DNA of 64,000 nt from Palaemon carinicauda (GCF_036898095.1 NC_090729.1:63019282-63083281); one strand, 5' to 3'. Positions 42,060 to 56,399 are shown, numbered from the stretch's first letter. The notes: generated by a model not told the origin, from the sequence alone. A program made the numbers and translations.

Positions 42060-43503
42060 GAGTAGCTGGAAAGAAGAGGAAACCAGCTGCAATTATTCCA
42101 CTCCCCCAAGAGGACGCAGACAGGATAGTGACAGCCTTCGCAAGCAGAACAGGATCAGCTAACCTCTCCCCTGAAACCAGAATGCTTCAGGAGCAACTGG
42201 CGCCAGCTAGGTAGGAGGAGATCAACACAGCCTGTCAACTACAGGATGACACACACACCCCGTATACAATCGAGGAACTGAGAGCAGCGTACAGAACGGG
42301 CAATGACACTGCACCAGAAGCAAACAGAATGACCTACACCATGATCAGATGGGTCCAACAGGCGAAACTGCATTTCTGAGGTTATTGAACAAGACACACC
42401 TTGAGCACGCAAGGCCCCAGACGTGGAGGCAACAGGACAGTCAGCCGATCCCCAAGCCAAAGGATCCAGAAAACCCAGGACCAATAGCTGTAGTATCCTG
42501 CATGGAAAAAACTGTAGGAAAAAAACTGTACTAAACAGGATGAAATAAAAAATTGGTTCCCTGCATAAACAGCTATATGCATATCAGAAAGGCATTGGAA
42601 CCACTGAATGTATTACAAATGTTTTCAGCTGTATAAACCAAGAAAAGGTAACTATAGTCTTCATAGACTTTGAGAAAGCCTTCGAGCTAGCCAGCCCAGC
42701 TGCAATGCTGCAATTGGTGGCCAGTAAATGAGTAAAAGGTCATCTACAAGCATGAACAAAGAACTATATGCTAGGAAGACAAGCCCGAGTCAAATTCCAA
42801 GGAGCGATATCAGCCTTTCATGACATGGAGAATGTAACTCCACAGGGAGGACTTCTCAGCCCCTTCCTTTTCAACATCCTTATGGAAAACATATCCTCTC
42901 TCCAACTCCCTGAATTAATGGAGATATTCATCTATGTGGATGATTTATGTGTAATACCACGAGTCAGTCAGAATTCAGAGTGCACTGAATGACAAAACCA
43001 AAACTTAAACGAGACAGGACTAAAAATAAACATAGGCAAAACAATGGCTATGAAAATAAAGGCCAAAATCTCTTAATACCACTCACAATAGGAATGGAAC
43101 CCCTAGAGTGGGTGGATAACAACACATACCTAGGAGTATCCATAGACAGACAACTCACCTTTAAGGAGGAAATCAAGAATCTCAAGGAAAGATCAAATGA
43201 AAGACTGGCAGTCATGAGATACATGTCAAAGCTAAACGACGGAGCAAATGGACACTTTCAAAAGAGTTACTATCTAGCCCACTTCAGAACTCTAGTGGAC
43301 TGTGCTGCTCCCACCCTAACAAGCCTGACAGACACCCCAAAAGCCAGTGTAGAGGTAATTCAAAACAATGCCATGAGACTCATGCTAGGAGTACCTACGT
43401 GGACAAGGCTCTGCAACATGAGGCTGGAAACCGACCTGCCATCTATAGAAGACAGGAATGTACAGAGAAATGCGTCCGCAATAGCAAAAATGTTCATCTC
43501 TGA

Positions 43504-43539
<36 letters not shown>

Positions 43540-43640
43540 GAGAGGAGCTCACAAAGCACACAGCACATCCCACCGTGGGGTGCATAACTATACCTGATCC
43601 CATTTGGGAGTGCTCATCTTTTCTTTCTCAAATTCGGGAG
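42060..43640 (+). pseudogene. LINE ORF2 reverse transcriptase and C-terminal region
   Basis: Blocks in changing frames: AYRTGNDTAPEANRMTYTMI (the KA/GPDG-like region), GPIAVVSCMEKTVGKKL (NYRPI-like), TIVFIDFEKAFELASP (first Asp), MENVTPQGGLLSPFLFNIL, IFIYVDDLCV (YVDD), then VDNNTYLGVSIDRQLTFKEE (thumb) and IQNNAMRLMLGVPTWTRL (after the RT, typical of I/Jockey groups). The 42989-43597 frame runs into an A tract at 43505-43535; beyond it the frame resumes as VREELTKHTAHPTVGCI. Confidence 0.85.
43505..43535. repeat. 31-nt A tract inside LINE ORF2
   Basis: A run of 31 A encodes a Lys stretch in the middle of ORF2. The LINE coding sequence continues after it, so it is an expanded homopolymer rather than a retroposon tail. 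Confidence 0.85.
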
Positions 43641-43652
43641 TGATTTTCTTCA

Positions 43653-43850
43653 TTAGTCAGTTGTGGGGAGCTTATCTTTACTTGATCCAAAAATATTGTC
43701 CTCTATCCTTCCTCCTCTTGTAAATCCTGCTTGGCAATCCTTATCTTCATCATCAACTCCTAAGTGATTTTCTACTTCCTCTTTCACCATCATCATATTC
43801 TTTTCTTTCCAATTATCTTTTTGTTGACATCCTCCACACAACTAGTTTTT
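43653..43850 (-). pseudogene. LINE reverse transcriptase fragment
   Basis: The minus strand carries QAGFTRGGRIEDNIF, the LINE RT motif (QAGF..GR...DN.F) that precedes the catalytic palm. Only about 60 codons are readable. It is in the opposite orientation to the preceding LINE and belongs to a different family. Confidence 0.6.
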
Positions 43851-43859
43851 CTTTTTCGT

Positions 43860-44990
43860 CCAACTCGTTTGGGTAACTTTTCTGTAAGATTTCAAGACAT
43901 GTTTTGCTTTTTTCCTAATACCCTGTAGGACAGGAAAAAGCTCCATCATCTGTGCAGAGACTTGTAAAACATCTTACGTGACTAAATAATTATATCATTA
44001 CTAAAGTCAACTCACTCTCAAGTGCTATTTTTATGATGCCATTGAAATACTGAACAGGAATTTATGTTAATCTAGACAATATTGCTGAAGGCGGTGGATG
44101 GAACCAGGAATGTATTATAAGAAAGTCATGTTATGAATTTTCACCTTTCAAAGCAAAGCAAAAAAACTTATACTGTAAATCCAATTACTCTCTTCATTAT
44201 CTCGGGAACAAATGTCCCATACCAAGATGATTATATTACGACACATAAACCCTCAAATAAAAGGTTTGCATTTTAAATATGTCAATCTATAAGTTTTCAG
44301 ATGTTCGTTTATCAAAGTAACCTAAAGAAGACTAAAGCTAGAAATGGACGACTTGACCAACCAGGGCTTTGCTTTTCTCTTCTCACGAGGACCAAGAGTT
44401 CAGGAAAAAGAAAATAAAGATAATTAAGATTACGGACCTCCTCGTAAATAAAGATTGAGATAAATCAAGATTGAAGATTGAACCAGTGAGATAGTATATA
44501 GTTAAATTAATAAAAAAAATTAGATAATCCTGGATGCCTCATTGCTTTAATTGCTCTACAATTCTGAACTAGTCTAAATATTTTTTGATGACAAAAAAAG
44601 TTAAAAGTGATAATCCAATTACCAAAATCTTTAAAGAAAATTTTTTTTTTATTGAATTTTAAAGGAAAAAAATCTGGATTCCAATAGTTTCGAATTTTTC
44701 TTTTTTTTTATTTGTTTTTAGCACAAATGGTTACAAATGATCAATATAATGTTCATACTTTCATGAGATCCGTTATTTGATGGATGTAAGCAGGCAAATT
44801 GTTCAATATTTAACTCTCTAAAACTTTTGAAAGGGGTGAGTGACAACACAGCCCTTGAAATTTTTCATCATTCTCTGAGATTCCTCTGTATTGAACCGTA
44901 ATTACTTTGCATGGCAGTAAATGCAAACTCATAACCCATCTTAAAAGAAATAAATCTTATCCTTCAACGACTCTTATATTTTGAGATGTG
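43860..44990. other. AT-rich stretch with a dispersed repeat copy
   Basis: The part about 44270-44400 is matched in inverted orientation by 51525-51660 (shared gatgttcgtttatc and gacttgaccaacca phrases), so it is an interspersed repeat of unknown type. No coding feature is supported. Confidence 0.5.
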
Positions 44991-44999
44991 GTATGATTG

Positions 45000-47324
<2,325 letters not shown>

Positions 47325-47504
47325 ATATAAAGCCGAGATAGATCACTGTGAGGTGTTTTGGTAAAACACACACTGTGACACTGTGTCATTGGCAACCCAT
47401 GATGAAAAAGAAAATTAAGAACAGATCTAAATTTGTACTCTCTTACGAGCAGATCGAAATCTACTCTTCAAAAAGTTCGCATAATATGAAAGAATTAACG
47501 AGTT

Positions 47505-47577
47505 GTTGTTGTTGTTGGGGTATTAAAGCCAACACTTGTTGTTGGCACGGGCCTTTCCCTTGGTTGGCCAGTAGGTG
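47505..47577. repeat. Inverted copy of the recurring 65-bp motif
   Basis: ggggtattaaagccaacact, then tggcacgggcctttccc, is the complement of the 20355-20425 copy. A (GTT)n run precedes it. Confidence 0.6.
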
Positions 47578-47879
47578 ATCTGTAAAAATTCTAAGGTGAT
47601 TGCATTAAGTGGAAATTTGAAAGGTTTTTAGTAGTAGAAAAAGATGTGGATAGGTTAAGGATGATGGTGATAGTAGTAGGGGGCCATCATTTCTCGGACA
47701 GTGGTAGTTTGAAAATTGGGGGTGTAAGGCTTTTGAAGATTAGAGAAAAACGGTGCAGGTGGGGTTGTCCAACCCTTTACTCCCTAGGGTCCCTGCAGAG
47801 AGATTTTTAGTGGTAGGTTACTTGAGAAGTTAACATTATCTTCCTCTATAACCAGGCTGGCTACAAGCATAGAAGACAG

Positions 47880-48480
47880 ATCTTTGGTCCTCTCTCATAA
47901 AGCCTCTTGTGCCTTATTCTCTTTTATAATTTGTGTTTGAATTTCCATTTTCTTTTCTTGAATCTCTTCTGAAGTTCGTTTTATAAACTAAAAAGTTCTC
48001 TTCTTCTCTTGACTTTAAAAAAAATTTCATATCTGGTAATATGTTTAAGACTTCTCAGCACAAACATAACAACTATTGAATCTGTAAATAAAGCCATTTC
48101 TACTGCTAAAGCTGTATTCTCAACTCTGGCTTTTCTGATTACATATGCTATATATTCCCTCATAGAAAATTCTTCAATTTTACTTCATGTACACAGTTCT
48201 TCGAGCAATCTACTATCTGAAATGTATCCATTTTTATGTGGATATCGCTTAAAATATCCCACACTCCTTTTGCTTTGGTACAATCAATGTTGACATCTAG
48301 AACTAAATTATCCAATCGTTGTGTAATGTAACACAGTGCGTAGCTCTTTTTTTTTGAAGTTGCATTTCCTCCAGTCGTCTTCCTCGTCCTCATATCCTGG
48401 ATCTATACATTCCCACCACCTCTTCTGAGTAAGAGCGGCTTTAGTTTTCTTTGCCCAATGGAAATATTTGTGGTTGTGAA
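47880..48480 (-). pseudogene. Copia gag fragment (UBN2-like)
   Basis: On the minus strand the frames give HWAKKTKAALTQKRWWECI with GYEDEEDDWRK, then ALCYITQRLDNLVLDV and CTKAKGVWDILSDIH (47981-48393), the usual gag start of copia elements (W...M...L....W, then A...I...L.......TAKEVWD.L). FVLRSLKHITRYE and IRKARVENTAL follow. No protease, integrase or RT was found further left, and no LTR was identified. It differs from the copia element near 7-18 kb. Confidence 0.75.
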
Positions 48481-48940
48481 GTAATAAACTGCATTTGGTT
48501 GTGGGGACAGTTAACGGAGAAAGGAACCATTGTGCTGGCACAAAGACAAGAGGGGAGGCAGTATGCAAAAAGGATTGATAAAGGAAAGAGTGCAGTGCAA
48601 ATGAGAAGAATATGGACAAAATATAAAAGTACAGTGATAGCCTTCAGTGAGAAGTGTATGAGTAGTAAACTTGGGGGAAAACTTAGTTATACAAGAGGAG
48701 CACAGTGAGAAACTGACGTCGGTAGACATAGTGGTGATACTAAAGGTTGAGGGAGTGAGCAGCCAGTTTGAAAGAATTGCACCACGTGCTAAGGCGATGT
48801 AGATGGTGAAAGAAAGGACAGGCCTTGAACAAGTAAATTACACTATGACAAGCTATCTAGGCTTTTATAAACAAGCAAAATAGGAGAAAAAACGGCCACC
48901 GTGTTTAAGCTGAATAATCCGGAGAGGGAGATATCTCAGA

Positions 48941-49387
48941 GTGGGTGGAGAAATGGACATGGTGTGTGAATTTCAGAATGTTCCAGAAGTTGCTACTGTG
49001 GTGCCATTGAGACTAACAGGGAGATCGTTTCCAGTGTACCAACAACTACCAAAGGACAAAAGGGGTGAGAAAAATGATGTTAAGCAGAGCTTGAAGGCTG
49101 CATTTGCAGGGAACTCCTTTGCTGCATACGAGAAGTTTGTGAATCAGAAGATGATGTCAGGTGAGAGCTCTGATGTGCTTTCAGCGAATTTGTGCATGTT
49201 AGCAGAACGCTTTGGTGGAGTGTCCGAGAAGACTTTGGTATGTGCATTTGTGAGAGGATTACCTGAAGGCGCAAGGCAAATGCTACGTGCAGGAGCCAAC
49301 GTTGAAGACTTGAAGCTTGGGAGTATACTACGAGAGCCAAGGCTGTGTTACTGGAGGAGGGTGCTCGTATGGCCGGTAGTGTGGTGA
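48941..49387 (+). pseudogene. Gypsy E gag
   Basis: A 148-codon frame with a capsid-like pattern: ATVVPLRLTGRSFPVYQQL, LKAAFAGNSFAAYEKFVNQK, CAFVRGLPEGARQMLRAGA. It passes by frameshift into ARAVLLEEGARMAGSV and a damaged zinc knuckle (CYAC followed by a stop, GPNHLARHC) near 49505-49550. Gag packages element RNA. Confidence 0.7.
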
Positions 49388-49769
49388 CAATTGGTGAGGA
49401 CTGCATGGGTGCAAGTGGATCACTATTGCAAGCCGAGGTAGGTGCAGTTGCAGTTTCGCTTAAGACTAGCACCAAGATTGGACAGCACAGCAATCATCAA
49501 GGTTGTTATGCATGTTGAGGGCCAAACCATCTTGCCAGGCACTGTCTAGTAGCTGAAAAAGAGAAATGTCAAGTGCTTCAGGTGTGTTAAAGTGGGACTT
49601 GTGGCAACGGAGTTCCCCGAGAGGATTGCTACAAAGGGGATGGGAAACGAGTAACGAAAGCGGGCTTCAGCACCAGATCGCTTTATTGGGAGTCTATAGG
49701 TGCTCTATCATATAAAACCTACAAGGGAACTGAAAAAATTGCCAGATATGGCAGCGAAAGAATGTTGTC

Positions 49770-50856
49770 ATGACGCAAATTGGAGGCTTCTGGAAGAGTC
49801 AAGGGACAGACAAAGTACGTGTGGCATTGAAAGGCAACGTTGAGGTGGAGGTACACGCCAACGTATCAACTACGAAGTTATATGGGTTTGACTGTGTCCT
49901 GGGTATGGATGCAATAAAGAAAATAAAAACGAGTGATGGTTATGAATTAGGAAGTAGTAATATTTAGAGTACAGCCTGGAATGAACGAAACAGTAGTAGG
50001 GCTGTTTTTCAGTACTCATAGCAGTGATGGGCTCCAAGTGGACGAGCAAGTCTTCAGCGCAGTGTTTGATGCTTTAGCTAAGTGTTGGCCTATAGCCTGG
50101 AAATGGAGAGTCTATAAAGAGCTACTAGTGCTGAAGAATACGAGATGTGAATACGCAGTCCAACTTGAGGCACAACAGAGATATGAAGAAGAGTTGCAGG
50201 AGTGAATACAGTGGGGCGGGCTGAAGCCGTATGATAGGGGTAAGAATGGCCCTGCTAAAGGCTCAATTCTGTGGATTTATAGTTATCTTGTCTAGTTAGG
50301 ATAAGGTGAGGCCGGTAATGGACTTTCGTGAGGTCAATACTTACATTGATGTCCATACTAGAGATGAGGATGTTTGTGCAGACAAGCTACATGAATGGCG
50401 AAAGATGGCTGTCAATGTAAGATAGATCTTGCTAAGGCTTATTTGAAAATAAGAGTGGAGGAGAGATTATGGCCATACCAAACAGCTATGTTTGAAGGTA
50501 AGAGGTATTGCCTTACAGTGTTTGGATTTGGCTTAAATGTTGCCTCACTGGTGATGCAAGCAGCGAGTAATAAAGTGTTGGAGCACAACGCAGTAGTGCG
50601 TGATGGTACTACGATCGCATATGTATATAATGTACTAGTGCATGAAGATACGGTAGTAATGATATACGTAATCATCCATTTGGAGAAATACTGGTTATAT
50701 TCTAAGCAACTTGAAAACATACAGAAATGTAAGCGAGCATTTGGACTACAGGTGTGGGGAGAGAATGGCAAGTTGCAGTGGTGTAGGAATAGTAATGTGC
50801 CAGTTGTACCTGACCAAGTGACACTCGCGATGTGCTTCCTGTTTGTGGGAAACTAA
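49770..50856 (+). pseudogene. Gypsy E protease/RT region
   Basis: The 49770-49967 frame ends a protease-like part (YGFDCVLGMDAIKKI, like the ILG.D block). 49981-50205 covers the linker to the RT. The RT is readable at 50300-50850: VMDFREVNTYIDVHT in one frame, then IDLAKAYLKIRVEERLWPYQ (catalytic Asp), KRYCLTVFGFGLNVASLVMQ and AYVYNVLVHED, where the YIDD box is replaced by YVYN. It stops near 50856. Confidence 0.7.
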
Positions 50857-51019
50857 TTAGTCATTACCCTGTGTATGGGAGGCTGCAAGTATGGTAGACA
50901 TAGTGGTGATACTTAGCAATAAGGGAATGAGATGCTAGTTGGAAAGGATTGCACTACGTGGCACGTGGTGGTTGAGCTGGCAAATGAAAGGACGTATTTG
51001 GACAAGTAAGTTACGCTAT

Positions 51020-51908
51020 TACAATAATTTTGCGCAACATGTTGCGTCATAGTACCTTCGTAAACATCAGTGTAGTAACAATGGTGTTCTTCCAAAAATT
51101 TCCCATCTTTTACGAAATCTATTTCACTATTGGTGGTCAGGCCGCTATTCTGTTAAGGTTTTTTTGGGGAGATTATATATATTTTTCTTTTTTTAGTTAC
51201 ATAGTCTTTATGATAATATTTATCTACCTTCCTGAGTCGGATTATCAAAAAAACACCATCACACTTATTGTGTTTTAATGGCAACTGCTGTGGTTGATCA
51301 CCACAGGAGTGGGTTGGGCTTGCCCAGCTGAGTTCTGGGTAGATCCTATTCTGATGAAACATTAAATTAAACTAGACACCTCTGACCTTTAATACTTATG
51401 CAAGTTTAATTTTACTTTACTAACTTAATTATATACCATGATACTGATTTAACCTTCCATTTTCCTTTACCTGAATCTTATTTACCAGTTAATTCCTAAT
51501 AGCATTTATCTTTTTTTTCTTTTCCCTTTGTCCTACTGATAGGAGAAAACCAAAGCCATGGTTGGTCAAGTCTTCCACTTGTATCTTTTGTCTTAATTTG
51601 GTTACTAAGATAAACGAACATTCAAAAACCTATAGATTTAATTTTCTATAGGTCCAACCTTCTTTTATTTGATTGATAATATGTTTGTAATATACCCATC
51701 TTGCAGGAGATAGTTAAACCCGATATATTGAAGAGAGTAATCTAGGTAAGAGAAGGAGAAGATCCTTTTTATAACAATCTTACAGTATTAACGTAACCTC
51801 TTGTGCAATACTCTAGATCAGGTATAGAGCCCATGAGTGAGATGACTTTAGTAAAGAAAACTAAATTAGGCATATAAATAATTTAGTCACATGTGGAGTA
51901 TTTGAGGT
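51020..51908. other. AT-rich stretch with a dispersed repeat copy
   Basis: 51525-51660 is the inverted partner of 44270-44400. No gene is supported. Confidence 0.4.
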
Positions 51909-52238
51909 TGTAAGGACAGTGAGACAAGCGTCACCAAGATCAACTGATACTTTATTCAAATGTGCATGGGAGTATATTACAAGGTGCGGACAGAAAGGTA
52001 CGATGGCGCTGGCGCCAAATCAGATTGAATTGCCCGCCAAAATATATGTGTTTTCTTACTCTTACAAATATACGAATTATGAGTTAACAGAAACATGTAA
52101 TGAAATGATACATATGTCAAAATGTAGCTCTGATAGAGCGGAACACATATACATGGGAAACCACGGTGTGGCGAAAGGAGAATTCAAATAAATAAACAGT
52201 TTGTTGATTTTCTGGACGACGAAGGGATCGGTGTCCAT
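51909..52238 (-). repeat. Gypsy F 3' LTR
   Basis: On the minus strand it begins TGGACACCGATCCC, having lost about four bases relative to the TGTAAGGACACC start of the other LTR, and ends GTCCTTACA. LTR ends TGTAAGGACA/TGTCCTTACA are a 10-bp inverted repeat. Confidence 0.88.
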
Positions 52239-52261
52239 CGGGCGGCGTAGAGGGCTGATGA

Positions 52262-53941
52262 TCAATCTTCGTATCTTTTCGGGCGTCGGAGGGTTCCTCT
52301 TGTTTTTGAACGGAGGGGCGCGCCGGTGGTCGGCGTAAGGATCTCTTCCTCTTGTCGTCGTTTGATGATTTTTCTTTCGGTGGGCGCCTTGTTTTGAGGT
52401 GGAACTCTGGATCTGCCATGTCCGGCGGAGGCGGTGTCGCTTCCTTCGAGAAACGCTGGTTTCACGCGGTCTATTGAGACCCAGTCCTCTTGGCCATGGA
52501 CGTCGAGAAGGAAGGCTTTCGTTGTCTTCTTAATTACCCGGTAGGGGCCTCGATAAGGTTTAGTTAGTTGTTGTCGATGAGCGTCGACACGGACGAAAAC
52601 GTACCCGCAGTCATCCAGGTTTTTTGGTTTGAAGTGCTTGGTTCTGTCCTGGTATGTTTTGAGACATGGCCTGAACTTCCTGGTGATGTCCCTTAGGTGA
52701 TCCAGCTGCATGTCGTCGGTTGATGAGGGAAAGAATTCGCCAGGAACTGCGAGCGCCTCCCCGTAAACCTTTTCGGCGGGCGAAGGTTCGCCGTCTGCGC
52801 GAGGGGCGGTGTGAAGGCCGAGGAGTACCCAAGGAAGTCGTGATTTCCAGTCCCCGTCGGTGCAGCTCGCCATCAGGGACGCCTTGAGGGCGCGGTGAGT
52901 TCTTTCGACCATGCCGTTCACCGCGGGGTTGTATGCCGTGATGCTGTGGAGCGTCGTCCCCATCAGGTTCGCCAAAGCGAGCCATATTTTTGAGAGAAAA
53001 GCGGGGCCTCTGTCTGTCGTGATGCCGTCAGGAACGCCAAACCTGCTCACCCACCTTGACAAGAGGGCTTCGGCGCATGCTTGAATCGTAGCTTCGGTCA
53101 TCGGCGATGCCTCCAACCACCTCGTGGAGTGATCGATGATCGTAAGCAGGTAGCGAGCAGATCCAGAAGGGGGCAATGGTCCCACGAAGTCGATGTGTAT
53201 GTGACCGAAACGTCTTTTTGGCTGGGGAAAATCGCCTACCCCCGATTCTGTGTGACGGCTGACTTTGCTTGACTGGCAGTTGATGCATGACTTCGCCCAT
53301 TCCCGGGCGTCCTTTTTTATCCCTGGCCAGACGAACTTTTCAGACAGAAGGCGAGCGGTGGTGCGTCCTGAGGTGTGTGAAAGTCCATGGATGATATCGA
53401 ATATTTTCCTTCTGCAGGAGGCTGGTATCCAGGGGCATAGGCGGCCGATGCTGGTGTCGCAAAGAATAGTTACTCCTGCTGGTCCGAGGGGAATCTCACT
53501 TATCTTGAGCGCGGATGGCCCCGTCAGATGATCCTGTGCTTCTCGGTCGGTGCGTTGTTCGGTTGCGAGATTGGTGTAGTTGATTCTCAGGTGGATTGCG
53601 TCAATTTCAATCGTTGAAAGGGCGTCCTCGACTGGGTTTTTCTTTCCTGGGACGTAACGTATGGTGCACCCGAATTCGGCGATTGATGCGAGATGACGTT
53701 GTTGTCGGGAGGACCATGCGTCTGTCGATTTCGTGAAAGCGTGTACGAGGGGTTGATGGTCCGTCGCGATTGTGAAGGGAGTGCCCTTCAAGATATGCCT
53801 GAAGTGGCGGACGGCAAGGTAGACGGCGAGGAGTTCACTATCGAAGGTGCTGTATCTTGTTTCGGCGGGATTCAAATTTCTTGCTGAAGAATACCAGCGG
53901 TCGAGGAGAACCATCGACGAGTTGCTCCAGCACAGCCCCAC
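52262..53941 (-). pseudogene. Gypsy F RNase H and integrase
   Basis: A 559-codon minus frame. It begins in the RNase H (ETRYSTFDSELLAVYLAVRH, TIATDHQPLVHAF, YVPGKKNPVEDALS). The integrase zinc region has HGLSHTSGRTT and CINCQSSK. The core shows IHIDFVGPLP (Asp), GITTDRGPAFLS (Asp) and NGMVERTHRALK (Glu). The C-terminal domain includes YRGPYRVIKKTTKAFLLDVH and VSIDRVKPAFL. The tail ends RGTLRRPKRYED. This is the longest intact piece of the element. It is joined to the upstream RT frame by a single frameshift near 53870-53900. Confidence 0.9.
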
Positions 53942-54998
53942 AGGCGACGTTGCTGGCGTCGGTCGTTAGTCGCAGGGGCGCGTTGTCGTCGAAATGAGCC
54001 AGGGTGGTGGGATTCGCGAGGGCATCCTTCGTCCGGGCGAATGCCTGTTGCTGGGGCAAACCCCACTCGAGTTTTTTTGCTTTTCCTTTCAGGACGTTGT
54101 CAAGGGGTGACAGGGTTTGTGCGATGTTGGGGATGAAGCGCCTGTAGTAATTGACCATCCCCAGGAACTCCTGAAATTGGCGGATGGTTGTAGATATCGG
54201 GAACTTTCTGATGGTGTCGACCTTGGTTGTCATGGGTTTTACCCCGCATGAGGATATGCGGTGACCAAGAAAATCCACTCCTTCCGCACCGAACGTGCAT
54301 TTGTCGAAACGTACGACCAGGCCGTTCTCCTGTAAGCGTTTGAGGACGGTGCGGATGTGCCTCCGATGTTCCTCCTTGGTTTTCGAGAATATTAGGATGT
54401 CGTCGACGTAGCAGACGCAGAAAGGTAGGTCACCCAAAATGCTATCCATTAGTCGAAAGGTCGCCCCGGCATTGTGTAGACCGAAGGTTGAGTATGCGAA
54501 GGTGTAGGATCCAAACGGCGTTACAATGGCAGTTTTCGGGATGTCTTCCGGAAATACGGGGACCTGGAAATAAGACTTGAGGATGTCCATCTTGGTAAAA
54601 TACTTCGCGCCGTGCAACGCATTCGTTAGGTCCTGCATGTTGGGCAGCGGGTAGTGATCGGGCGTTGTGATGAGGTTGAGGCGCCTGTAGTCGTCGCAAG
54701 GTCTCCAGGACCCGTCCGGCTTTTTTACCTTGTGTAGGGGTGATGCCCAGGGGCTCGATGCTTTCTTACAGATACCCATGCGTTCCATGTCCTCGAAGGC
54801 GCGTTTGGCATCCTTCAGTTTATGGGGCGGGAGGCGGCGGAATTTGGCGTGAGTGGGAGGTCCTGTCGTTGTGATGTGGTGGTAGATCCTATGCTTGGAC
54901 GGGGAACCTGGCGAGTGTCGGAGCTCGGGCTTGAAAACCTCGGGAAATTCTTGTAGGAGGTCGGCGTAGGGGTGCGTCGTTACGGGGGATTCGGACAT
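53838..54998 (-). pseudogene. Gypsy F reverse transcriptase and start of RNase H
   Basis: A 386-codon minus frame: HITTTGPPTHAKFRRLPPHK before the RT, KASSPWASPLHKVKKPDGSW, YFTKMDILKSYFQVPV (catalytic Asp), PFGSYTFAYSTFGLHNAGAT, VCYVDDILIFSKT (YVDD), GVDFLGHRISSCGVKP and FLGMVNYYRRFIP (thumb), then LTTDASNVACGAVLEQ (RNase H Asp). It ends by a frameshift after FFSKKFE. All RT catalytic residues are present. Confidence 0.9.
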
Positions 54999-55059
54999 TG
55001 TTGCAGGGCTTTATTCTAGGGCGCGGGACTGGCAGGATCCAGTGTCGATGAGACGTTTG

Positions 55060-55465
55060 TTAGTGACACCAACGAGGAGTCCGTGGTGGGCGAGGAAATC
55101 CGCACCGAGGAGAGACGATTGACGTCAGCGATAGCGAAGGGCCAAGAGTACGAACGGCCCATGATAGATATCTTGAGGGTCTTGATCCCATAGCACCGTA
55201 TGGGAGATCCGTTGGCGGCAATGAGTGAGGGAGGGTTTTGTCGGGACCACGGTCTAGGTCGGACTTGGAAGGTGGGAACGTTGACTGCATTGTGCCGGTG
55301 TCTACCATGAGTCTACGGTTGGAAATGGTATCGAGGATACAGAAACCATTCTTGTTTTGGTTAACTGCAGCTGTGATGGTGGCAGGTGGATGCTTCTGGC
55401 GTCATCTTCTAGGGAAACTGCATGGTGCTCTACATTTCTTGGCGTCGCTGCCGAACTGTTGGTGT
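55060..55465 (-). pseudogene. Gypsy F protease, frameshifted
   Basis: The minus strand reads NGFCILDTISNRRL then, in another frame from 55308, MVDTGTMQSTFPPSKSDL, where DTG is the aspartic protease site. After a further shift come phrases typical of the distal protease. Stops separate it from gag and RT. Confidence 0.65.
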
Positions 55466-56247
55466 TAGAAGCACCATGCTGGGTTAGTCCTAGGGTTCGG
55501 TCGCGTTGGTTGCGGTGGTTTCTTTCTTGATAGAACGTTGATCTCGTCGTCCTCATGGGCCGTTGCCGAGGAGTCTATGGAAGAGCAGCTGCTGAAGGAG
55601 GAGAACGAAGGCGGTGTTGACGATGATGCTCCGAGGCGAGATGCTTTTGAGGCCTTGTGGAGCTTCTGAGCCTTCGACAGGAGTTCATTCATCGGGAGCG
55701 TGTCGGCGTCTGTCAATTGGGCCCTTACGTCCTGTGGTAGGCGTCGAAGAAAGATCTCGCAAGATAAGCTAATCTCACGTTGTCGGCCGTTGCTTTCTGT
55801 TTCGGGGAGCATAAGCAGGCCGGATAACTCGTCCCACGCCTCAACAGGAGAGGTATCACCCATGGGCTTACCGGCGAGGTCCAGGACTTTCTGTGCCCTT
55901 GCTGAGACGGAGAGGGAGTAGATACCGATGAGTTTCGTTCTCAGGTCATCGTATGAAACTTGGCCGGCCTGGGCGTCGAGCCATGGGGAAATCTTGTCAA
56001 ATACCTCTTCAGGTATGGAGGTGAGAACGATGTCAGCCTTGGCGCAGGAGTCGCTGAGTCTAGCGACGCAGAAGAGTACGTCTGCTCTCAGGAACCAGGA
56101 GGCGGTGTTGTGTTGAGAAAAGGGCGGCAGTTTGACTTTGGGCGTGGAGGCGAGGCTGTTGGGTGCGATGGGCGTGTTGCTTCCTGTATCGTGGCCAGAC
56201 GACGAGTCGGCGAAGAGGTGGAAAGTTGATATGTCGGTTAAGCTCAT
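55465..56247 (-). pseudogene. Gypsy F gag
   Basis: 260 codons on the minus strand. KLPPFSQHNTASWFLRADVL is the start of the capsid-like domain shared with many arthropod gypsy elements (KLPPF....P..WF...E). LRRLPQDVRAQL and LSKAQKLHKASKAS follow, then a Ser-rich linker. The frame ends at AWCF followed by a stop; the next residues HQQFGSDAKKCRAPC would complete a CX3HX8CX3C finger, so the stop truncated a zinc-binding tail. The ATG at 56247 is preceded by the primer-binding site region. Confidence 0.85.
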
Positions 56248-56383
56248 CCTACTGCCTTACATGCACCGAAGTGTGGGAGAACCAAAGGCAGGCTCACGCC
56301 TAAGGTAACAGAGTATGGAGAAGGTAGCACGGCCGTAATAAGTCCGTTAATGGCAAGGCCAAAACCGATGATGCTACTTTCAA

Positions 56384-56397
56384 CTCCGGGGTCACCA
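56384..56397 (-). promoter_or_regulatory. Gypsy F primer-binding site
   Basis: On the minus strand TGGTGACCCCGGAG lies 2 nt after the LTR end. The first 11 nt fit the 3' end of tryptophan-type tRNA (inference). Confidence 0.65.
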
Positions 56398-56399
56398 GT

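Larger units (their letters stand above)
40583..43650 (+). mobile_element. Two-ORF LINE (Jockey/I-like), degenerate
   Basis: A Pro/Ser/Thr-rich ORF1 tail is followed by an AP-endonuclease domain, a reverse transcriptase and a C-terminal region. ORF1 and ORF2 meet at TAATG. The 5' end may lie upstream, and the 3' end is not defined: coding similarity continues past a long A tract, so that tract is not the tail. Confidence 0.75.
48880..50870 (+). mobile_element. Ty3/gypsy-like retroelement E, degenerate
   Basis: A gag block and an RT block in plus orientation are separated by a stop-rich stretch that should hold nucleocapsid and protease. No LTRs were established. A roughly 130-bp segment is present at both 48720-48850 and 50890-51015 (shared ggtagacatagtggtgatact), but it lies too close to the RT to be a convincing LTR pair. 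Confidence 0.65.

Noticed and set aside
43505..43535. Retroposon poly(A) tail
   Set aside because: LINE ORF2 similarity continues after the A run, so it is an internal expansion.
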